9,992 nt of DNA. Origin: an uncultured Oscillospiraceae bacterium (GTDB lineage Bacteria; Bacillota; Clostridia; Oscillospirales; Acutalibacteraceae). A program made the position numbers and the translations under genes. The stretch lies in assembly GCA_900543555.1 (NCBI GenBank), contig UQRL01000054.1, positions 1 through 9,992 of the forward strand, read 5' to 3'. Numbering within the stretch: position 1 is the stretch's first letter; each line of letters opens with the position of its first letter. Under the pieces are notes generated by a model. That model saw nothing but the letters and a program-made list of their open reading frames with translations, was not told the origin of the DNA and did not search any database. Shown in pieces: positions 4,992 through 9,992 of this stretch.

Positions 4992-7280
4992 ATGGAAAAA
5001 ACAGATTTGAAAACGCAACTGGCAGAGGTGGCGGAGCGCATCCGCACCATGCGGGAGATCACCGGCCTTTCGGAGGAGGAAATGGCCAAGTGCACCGGTG
5101 TCTCCAAAGAGGAGTATGAGCAGTGCGAGGCCGGGGAGAAGGACTTCAGCTTCACCTTCATTTACAAGTGCGCCCAGCGCTTCGGCATTGACCCCACTGA
5201 CCTGATCAAAGGCGTGTCCCCCACCCTGTCCAGCTATACGGTCAACCGCAAGGGAGACGGCCTGCCCATCACCCGGCGCCAGGGCTTCAAATACCTGAAC
5301 ATGGCCCCCCTTTTCAAAAACAAGACTGCCGAACCCTTCTTTGTCACCATGCCCTATGAGGAGGCCCAGCAAAATGTGGCCATCAAGCTCTCCACCCATG
5401 CCGGCCAGGAACTGGACATCATCCTCAAAGGCACCATGAAGGTGCAGGTGGGCAGCCACATTGAAGTGCTCCGCGAAGGGGACTCCATCTATTACAACTC
5501 CGGCACCCCCCACGGCATGATTGCCGTGGATGGGCAGGAGTGCCAGTTCTACGCCATTGTGCTGAAGGGGTCTGAGAAATTTGCCCCCGAGCAGGACCGG
5601 TTCCAAAAGCTCATTGACCAGCACCTGGCCCGCCAGGAGCGGGAGACCGTCTCCAGCCCCTTTGTCAAAACCCAGCTGGACGAAAACGGCATTCTCAAAT
5701 CCATCCGCTTTGAGAACGAGGAGAAGTTCAACTTCGCCTTTGACATTGTGGACAAGCTGGCGGAGAAGTCCCCGGACAAGCTGGCCATGCTCCACGTCAG
5801 CCGGGACAAGGTGGAGCGCCGCTTCACCTTTGGGGACATCAGCCGCTGGTCCGCCAAAACCGCCAACTACCTGGAAAGCCTGGGCATTAAGCGGGGCGAC
5901 CGGGTGATGGTGGTGTTAAAGCGTCACTATCAGTTCTGGTTTGTCATCACCGCCCTGCACAAGATGGGGGCCGTCATCATCCCCGCCACCAACCTGCTGA
6001 TGGAGCACGACTTCGACTACCGCTTTAAAGCGGCGGGCGTGAAAGCCATCCTTTGCACCGCTGACGGCCAGGTGGCCGACGAGGCCGAAAAGGCCGCCCA
6101 GAACTGCCCCAGCGTAGAAGTGAAGATCATGGTGGGGGAGAACCGCATGGGCTGGCACGACTTCGACAAGGAAGTGGAAGCCTTCCCCGACACCTATGAG
6201 CGCAAGCCCGACGCCCCCTGCGGCAGCGACCCCATGCTGATGTTCTTCACCTCCGGTACCACGGGCTACCCCAAGATTGCCGAGCACAACTACAAATACG
6301 CCCTGGGCCACTACATCACCGCCAAGTACTGGCACAACGTCAACCCCGACGGCCTGCACTTCACCATTTCCGATACGGGCTGGGGCAAGGCCCTGTGGGG
6401 CAAGTACTACGGCCAGTGGATGAACGAGGCAGCCATCTTCACCTACGACTTCGACAAGTTCGACGCCCACGACATCCTGCCCATGTTCGCAAAATACCAC
6501 ATCACCACCTTCTGCGCGCCGCCCACCATGTACCGGTTCTTCATCAAGGAGGATTTGAGCAAGTACGATTTGTCCTCCATTGAGTACTCCACTACCGCCG
6601 GGGAGGCATTGAACCCCGAGGTGTTCGAGCAGTGGAAGCGGGCTACGGGCCTGACGCTGATGGAGGGCTTCGGCCAGACAGAGACCACCCTGACCGTGTA
6701 CAACCCGGTGGGAACCGTGCCCAAGACAGGCTCTATGGGCATTCCCAGCCCCTTGTACGATGTGGACATCGTTCTGCCCGACGGCACCCCCGCCCCGGTG
6801 GGCGAAACCGGCGAAATCGTGGTGCGCACGGACAAGGCTGTGCCCTGCGGCCTGTTCATGGGCTATTACCGGGATGAGGAAAAGACGAAGGAGTCCTGGA
6901 GCGATGGGATCTACCACACCGGCGACACCGCCTGGCGGGATGAGGACGGCTATTTCTGGTATGTGGGCCGCACCGACGACGTGATCAAGTCCTCCGGCTA
7001 CCGCATTGGGCCCTTCGAGATTGAGAGCGTCATCATGGAGCTGCCCTATGTGCTGGAGTGCGCCGTCACCAGCGCCCCCGACCCGGTGCGGGGCCAGGTG
7101 GTGAAAGCCATCATCGTGCTGACCAAAGGCACCGAGGGCACCGACGCGCTGAAGAAAGAGATTCAGAACTACGTGAAGAAAAATACCGCCCCCTACAAGT
7201 ACCCCCGCATCGTGGAGTTCCGGGAGGACCTGCCCAAGACCATCTCCGGCAAAATCCGCCGGGTGGAGTTGAAGGGATAA
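4992..7280 (+). CDS. XRE-type HTH + cupin + acyl-CoA synthetase fusion protein
   Basis: A 762-residue three-part protein. Residues about 10-75 form an XRE/Cro-type helix-turn-helix (ERIRTMREITGLSEEEMA, then GVSKEEYEQCEAG). Residues about 127-192 form a cupin: HAGQELDIILKG (136-147) is the first motif and GDSIYYNSGTPHG (163-175) the second, with His136, Glu140 and His174 as possible metal ligands. From about 235 to the end is a complete AMP-forming acyl-CoA synthetase: P-loop FFTSGTTGYPK (418-428), GFGQTETT (559-566), YHTGDTA (641-647), GRTDDVIKSSGYRIGPFE (659-676) and PKTISGKIRR (748-757) with the catalytic Lys754. The synthetase part, about 528 residues, is full length and most like the acetate/medium-chain group; the acyl substrate is not evident. 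AAAGGAG lies 7 nt before ATG 4992. It is alone behind the second T-box. Nothing looks truncated, so the enzyme should be active. Confidence 0.93.
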   Translation: MEKTDLKTQLAEVAERIRTMREITGLSEEEMAKCTGVSKEEYEQCEAGEKDFSFTFIYKCAQRFGIDPTDLIKGVSPTLSSYTVNRKGDGLPITRRQGFKYLNMAPLFKNKTAEPFFVTMPYEEAQQNVAIKLSTHAGQELDIILKGTMKVQVGSHIEVLREGDSIYYNSGTPHGMIAVDGQECQFYAIVLKGSEKFAPEQDRFQKLIDQHLARQERETVSSPFVKTQLDENGILKSIRFENEEKFNFAFDIVDKLAEKSPDKLAMLHVSRDKVERRFTFGDISRWSAKTANYLESLGIKRGDRVMVVLKRHYQFWFVITALHKMGAVIIPATNLLMEHDFDYRFKAAGVKAILCTADGQVADEAEKAAQNCPSVEVKIMVGENRMGWHDFDKEVEAFPDTYERKPDAPCGSDPMLMFFTSGTTGYPKIAEHNYKYALGHYITAKYWHNVNPDGLHFTISDTGWGKALWGKYYGQWMNEAAIFTYDFDKFDAHDILPMFAKYHITTFCAPPTMYRFFIKEDLSKYDLSSIEYSTTAGEALNPEVFEQWKRATGLTLMEGFGQTETTLTVYNPVGTVPKTGSMGIPSPLYDVDIVLPDGTPAPVGETGEIVVRTDKAVPCGLFMGYYRDEEKTKESWSDGIYHTGDTAWRDEDGYFWYVGRTDDVIKSSGYRIGPFEIESVIMELPYVLECAVTSAPDPVRGQVVKAIIVLTKGTEGTDALKKEIQNYVKKNTAPYKYPRIVEFREDLPKTISGKIRRVELKG

Positions 7281-7357
7281 GCCGCGAAGGAGTGTACACG
7301 ACCCGCCGCCCTTTGCGAAGGGGTGGAAGCCCGTCTCCGCATACTATAATAATAAAG

Positions 7358-7388
7358 AAAAGAGCCTCCCGGGTGGGAGGCTCTTTTT
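7358..7388. terminator. Bidirectional terminator between the synthetase and anti-sigma genes
   Basis: AGAGCCTCCC (7361-7370), loop GGGT, GGGAGGCTCT (7375-7384) is a perfect 10-bp stem flanked by A-tracts on the left and T-tracts on the right. It can therefore end transcription of the plus-strand synthetase gene and of the minus-strand operon that stops at 7397. The stretch 7281-7357 holds no gene that I can support. Confidence 0.88.
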
Positions 7389-7396
7389 GTTGGCCT

Positions 7397-8677
7397 TCAG
7401 GGTGTGGTATAGGCGACAGTAGGGCCGTCCGCGCCGCCAATGGTGCCTGTGCTGGCTGTGGAGTTGGGGTCGGGCAGCTCTGCCGTGAAGGGAATCTCCA
7501 CCTCCCAGTCCTTAGCAGAGCCGTCTACAGTCGTTTCATGGCAGGTGAGGGTGAGGACGCCGTCCAAGGAACCGTACAGGCCGTATTCCTCCTGGTAGTT
7601 TGGCTCTTCCGGATGGGCTGTATTGGTGATGGCAAAGGCGAAGGTGTCATAAGAGGAGGAGGGCTCCGCGTTCCTGTTGACGAAGTAGGATCTCTCATCG
7701 TCGCTTTTTTCCATGCTCCAGGTGGGCTGGGCCTGGGGGCTGGCCCCCGGCGTGCCGTCCATGGGGGACAGTACAAGCTGCCGGCCGTCCGGAGCGGTGA
7801 GGGAGAGCTGCGCCTCCCAGGAGTAGTAGTCGCCGGCGTGAGGGTGATCCAGCGCCATGTCGGTCTCCAGCGCGGCCCGCAGGTGGAGGATCCCAAGCCC
7901 CTGGTCGTAATAGACATAGGGGAGGGTGGCGTCCAAGGACTGCAGGTAGGTCCCCGGGGCGGGGGCTGTGGGATCTTCCTGGGGAGGGGGGATCTGAATG
8001 GCAAAGGTGTTTTCGGCGGAAAGGGTAAGGGGATCCCCTAAAGAGTCCACCTGAGAAGTAGAGCTGATCTGCAGATTAAAGGCCCCATCCAAATCGCCGT
8101 ATAAGTGGTTTTCAAGCTGGGTCTCTGTATCGACCTCTACAGGGTATCCTTCGCAGCGGTAGGTGTTTTCCCCTGTTTTTTTCCACTGGGCAAGAGCAGC
8201 TGTGTCTCCCCCTTCAAAGGAAAGGCCGTTGGTTTCTGTAAAGAAACTGATGGTAGACCACCATTCAAACTCGGTCATTGCGGCGGTATCGTCCAGAGCC
8301 ATGTCGGTCTTGGCTTCCAGGGTGAAAACCATTCCCCTGCTGCTTTCGTCAAAGGAAGCGTCCACCACGTCTAACTCCAGGTAAGTGCCTAGGATGGGAG
8401 AGGTTTGAGAGACCTGGCCCGGAGCAATCACCAGCGTGGACAAGAAGGCGGCGCTCACCGCTACTACGGCCACCAGGCAGGCGGCCGCCGCCCAGGCGAG
8501 GGAACGCCAACGGGGGACGGTCACTGCCTGGGCCCACTCCGCACCGGGGGCCTGGCGCTCCAGCCCCAGCTTTTCAAAGGTCCGGTCCCGCAGGGCCCGC
8601 TTGTTCACAGGGGCGGGAGGCGTGCGCTCCAGCTCATCCAGAAAGGCGGTGGTCAGCAGACGGTCTACATCTTTCAT
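7397..8677 (-). CDS. Membrane-anchored probable anti-sigma factor with duplicated outer domain
   Basis: A 426-residue single-pass membrane protein. Residues 1-57 are a charged cytoplasmic part (MKDVDRLLTTAFLDELERTP), 59-84 are the one membrane segment (AWAAAACLVAVVAVSAAFLS), and the rest is extracytoplasmic. The outer part holds two related blocks, about 97-229 and 242-398, each opening with GTYL, then TDMALD, then LYGxLDG, and ending in a beta-rich strand; this is an internal duplication. The ATG overlaps the sigma-factor stop by one base (TGATG) and has AGGAGG 8 nt upstream, so translation is coupled. Sigma factor followed by a one-helix membrane protein is the usual ECF sigma/anti-sigma arrangement. 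No zinc-binding anti-sigma motif is visible, so it resembles the DUF4179-type class more than ZAS proteins. The family assignment is tentative. Confidence 0.8.
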   Translation of the reverse strand: MKDVDRLLTTAFLDELERTPPAPVNKRALRDRTFEKLGLERQAPGAEWAQAVTVPRWRSLAWAAAACLVAVVAVSAAFLSTLVIAPGQVSQTSPILGTYLELDVVDASFDESSRGMVFTLEAKTDMALDDTAAMTEFEWWSTISFFTETNGLSFEGGDTAALAQWKKTGENTYRCEGYPVEVDTETQLENHLYGDLDGAFNLQISSTSQVDSLGDPLTLSAENTFAIQIPPPQEDPTAPAPGTYLQSLDATLPYVYYDQGLGILHLRAALETDMALDHPHAGDYYSWEAQLSLTAPDGRQLVLSPMDGTPGASPQAQPTWSMEKSDDERSYFVNRNAEPSSSYDTFAFAITNTAHPEEPNYQEEYGLYGSLDGVLTLTCHETTVDGSAKDWEVEIPFTAELPDPNSTASTGTIGGADGPTVAYTTP

Positions 8678-9225
8678 CAGGCATCCTCCTTTTTCAAAAT
8701 GGCCCGCAGTTTCTCCCGCCCCCGTTTCAGACGGCTCTTCACTGTGGATTCGTTCATGTCCATCTCCTGGGCGATCTGCCGGACGCCCTGGCCCCAGAAG
8801 TAGTGGTGCAGGAAGATGTCCCGGTCCACGGCCTCCAGGCCCAGCACCGCCTCCCGCACCTGCTGGGCGTCCTCCCGCCGCTCCCACAGGGAGGAGGGCC
8901 CCTCATCCTCCCCGGGAAGGATGGCTTCCTCTAAGGGGAGGGACAGCCGCAGGGAGCGCAGGTGCTTCAAGCCCTGGTTGCGGGCCACCACCCCCAGCCA
9001 CAGCTTTAGGGAGGTGTCCTCCCGCAGGGAGGGGGCCTGGCGCCACAGGGCCACGAACACGTCGGAGCTCAGCTCCTCCAGGTCCTCTTGGGTGCCCAAG
9101 TTTCCCAGCACCCGCTTGATGACCCCCGCCACATAGGGGGCGTACCGGTTGATGGCCGCTTCCAGCCCCCAGGGCTCCTGGGTCCGCAGGGCTTCCAGCA
9201 GTTTTTGTTCTTTCCCCTTTTTCAA
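8677..9225 (-). CDS. ECF-type RNA polymerase sigma factor (sigma-70 family)
   Basis: A 182-residue two-domain sigma factor. Region 2 lies at about 28-63 (YAPYVAGVIKRVLGN, then DLEELSSDVFVALWRQ), with a following WLGVVARNQGLKHLR segment. A linker rich in Glu and Pro leads to region 4 at about 120-178, with the helix-turn-helix RQIAQEMDMNESTVKSRLKRG (149-169). Regions 1 and 3 are missing, as expected for ECF sigma factors. The start is a TTG (9225-9223), set by AAGGAGGG 8 nt upstream; no in-frame ATG exists before the HTH. The stop overlaps the ATG of the membrane protein behind it, which probably holds it inactive until an envelope signal arrives. The regulon is unknown; its own operon is a likely target because an ECF-like promoter lies upstream. 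Confidence 0.92.
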   Translation of the reverse strand: MKKGKEQKLLEALRTQEPWGLEAAINRYAPYVAGVIKRVLGNLGTQEDLEELSSDVFVALWRQAPSLREDTSLKLWLGVVARNQGLKHLRSLRLSLPLEEAILPGEDEGPSSLWERREDAQQVREAVLGLEAVDRDIFLHHYFWGQGVRQIAQEMDMNESTVKSRLKRGREKLRAILKKEDA

Positions 9226-9233
9226 AACTCCAT
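9222..9233 (-). other. Minimal ORF ATG-GAG-TTT-TGA overlapping the sigma-factor start
   Basis: A three-codon frame whose TGA (9224-9222) overlaps the TTG start (9225-9223) of the sigma gene in another frame. AAGGAGGG abuts this ATG with no spacing, too close for normal use, so it may be chance. Confidence 0.2.
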
Positions 9234-9257
9234 CCCTCCTTGTCCCTCCATCTATAA

Positions 9258-9284
9258 GAACCCATTGGGGGCGGGTTTGGTTGC
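9258..9284 (-). promoter_or_regulatory. Candidate ECF-type promoter of the sigma/anti-sigma operon
   Basis: On the minus strand GCAACC (9279-9284) with the AAC core typical of ECF -35 elements is followed after 17 nt by GTTC (9258-9261), near the CGTC type of ECF -10 elements. An alternative housekeeping -10, TTATAG (9252-9257), lacks a good -35. It lies about 33 nt before the TTG start and fits autoregulation, but it rests on short matches only. Confidence 0.35.
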
Positions 9285-9320
9285 GGAACGGGTGAAAAAC
9301 TTTCAGCCCAAAGAAGGCGG

Positions 9321-9354
9321 AAAGAAAAGACGCGGCTTCACCTGAAACCGCGTC
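9321..9354 (-). terminator. Terminator of the DUF1846 gene
   Basis: Read on the minus strand, GACGCGG (9354-9348) pairs with CCGCGTC (9335-9329) over a partly paired TTTCA/TGAAG interior, followed by TTTTCTTT. It lies about 18 nt beyond the stop codon at 9372. Confidence 0.75.
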
Positions 9355-9371
9355 CCGAAAATATCTTTAAA

Positions 9372-9992
9372 TCACTTGTGATACAGCTTTTTGCTCTGAT
9401 ACTGGGGCTCGCAGGTCAAGTTGACCCCCAGCCGGCGGAAGGTGTCCTCGTCCACATGGGAGAGGATGACGGTGGAGTGGGCCTCGCAGCCCCGCAGCTT
9501 TTTCAGCTGGGCCATGGCCAGCTCTGCCGTGGGGTTGGTGGCGGCGGAAATGGACAGGGCGATGAGGATTTCATCGGTGTGCAGGCGGGGGTTCACACTG
9601 CCCAGGTGGCTGGTCTTCAGCTTTTGGATGGGCTCGATGACGATGGGGGAGATGAGGTGGATGTCCTTGGAGATGCCCCCCAGGGCCTTTAGGGCGTTGA
9701 GCAGCGCGGCGGAAGAGGCCCCCAGCAGGGCGGAGGTCTTGCCGGTGACCACCCGGCCGTCGGGCAGCTGAATGGCTGCCGCGGGCAGGCCGGTCTCCTC
9801 GGCCTGCTTCAGGGCCGGGGCAATGACAGGACGGTCCTCGGGGGCAATGCCTGCTTTGTTCATCAGCAGCTCAATCTTGTACACGACCTCTTCAGAAAGA
9901 TTCCCCTGGCGCTGGCCGCACAGGGCGTCGTAGTAGCGGCGGATGATTTCCTGGCGGGCGGCGGCGCAGCAGGCGCCGTCATCCACAATGCA
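9372..9992 (-). CDS. DUF1846 family protein, C-terminal part (cut by the window edge)
   Basis: The last 206 residues of a protein that runs off the right end; full-length members have about 500 residues. The visible part starts CIVDDGACCAAARQEIIRRY and contains LPDGRVVTGKTSALLGASSA, HLISPIVIEPIQ, LIALSISAATNPTAELAMAQL and LRGCEAHSTVILSHVDE. It ends RRLGVNLTCEPQYQSKKLY. These blocks match my memory of the DUF1846 family, conserved cytoplasmic proteins of Firmicutes and other bacteria without a settled biochemical role. The GTG codon at 9986 is internal, because the frame and the family similarity continue upstream of it. The gene ends at its own hairpin terminator, so it is transcriptionally separate from the sigma operon downstream. 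No frameshift or damage is seen in this part. Confidence 0.88.
   Translation of the reverse strand, partial: CIVDDGACCAAARQEIIRRYYDALCGQRQGNLSEEVVYKIELLMNKAGIAPEDRPVIAPALKQAEETGLPAAAIQLPDGRVVTGKTSALLGASSAALLNALKALGGISKDIHLISPIVIEPIQKLKTSHLGSVNPRLHTDEILIALSISAATNPTAELAMAQLKKLRGCEAHSTVILSHVDEDTFRRLGVNLTCEPQYQSKKLYHK

Noticed and set aside
5916..6917. 333-residue open frame on the minus strand opposite the synthetase
   Set aside because: It is antisense to conserved synthetase motifs and is Val/Gly/His-rich without a domain.

Overview
The window looks like a chromosomal segment of a GC-rich anaerobic Firmicute, probably a gut clostridium of the Oscillospiraceae (Flavonifractor/Lawsonibacter-like). 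The grounds are strong AGGAGG-type ribosome binding sites, two T-box leaders, the clostridial form of Mrp/NBP35 with an N-terminal cysteine cluster, a GyrI-like protein and a DUF1846 protein. The genus is an inference. I see no insertion sequence, phage gene, CRISPR array, tRNA or rRNA.

Layout. At the left (52-231, minus) is a small two-helix membrane protein, divergent from an Mrp/NBP35-type Fe-S carrier ATPase (391-1233, plus) that ends at a clear hairpin terminator. A GyrI-like small-molecule-binding protein follows (1346-1810). The centre holds two consecutive transcription units, each with its own promoter, T-box leader and leader terminator. Unit 1 (1856-4532) encodes a YkvI-family membrane transporter and a glycerol-dehydrogenase-type metal-dependent alcohol dehydrogenase. 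Its specifier codon reads clearly as CTG (leucine). Unit 2 (4570-7280) encodes one 762-residue protein joining an XRE-type helix-turn-helix, a cupin and a complete acyl-CoA synthetase. Its specifier is less clear, with ATC (isoleucine) the best reading. A bidirectional terminator at 7358-7388 separates it from a minus-strand pair: an ECF-type sigma factor (TTG start) and a translationally coupled membrane protein that is probably its anti-sigma factor, whose outer part is an internal duplication. The right edge cuts a DUF1846 protein on the minus strand.

How the genes may work together. T-boxes switch genes on when the matching tRNA is uncharged. A leucine T-box on a transporter plus dehydrogenase, followed by a probable isoleucine T-box on an acyl-CoA synthetase, suggests that the locus makes or salvages branched-chain amino acids from external carbon skeletons. 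One route would be 2-hydroxy acid to 2-oxo acid. The other would be branched-chain fatty acid to acyl-CoA, then 2-oxo acid by reductive carboxylation. The T-boxes, motifs and domain order are visible in the sequence; the substrates and the pathway are inferred. The regulator-cupin-synthetase fusion under a T-box is the most unusual object here.
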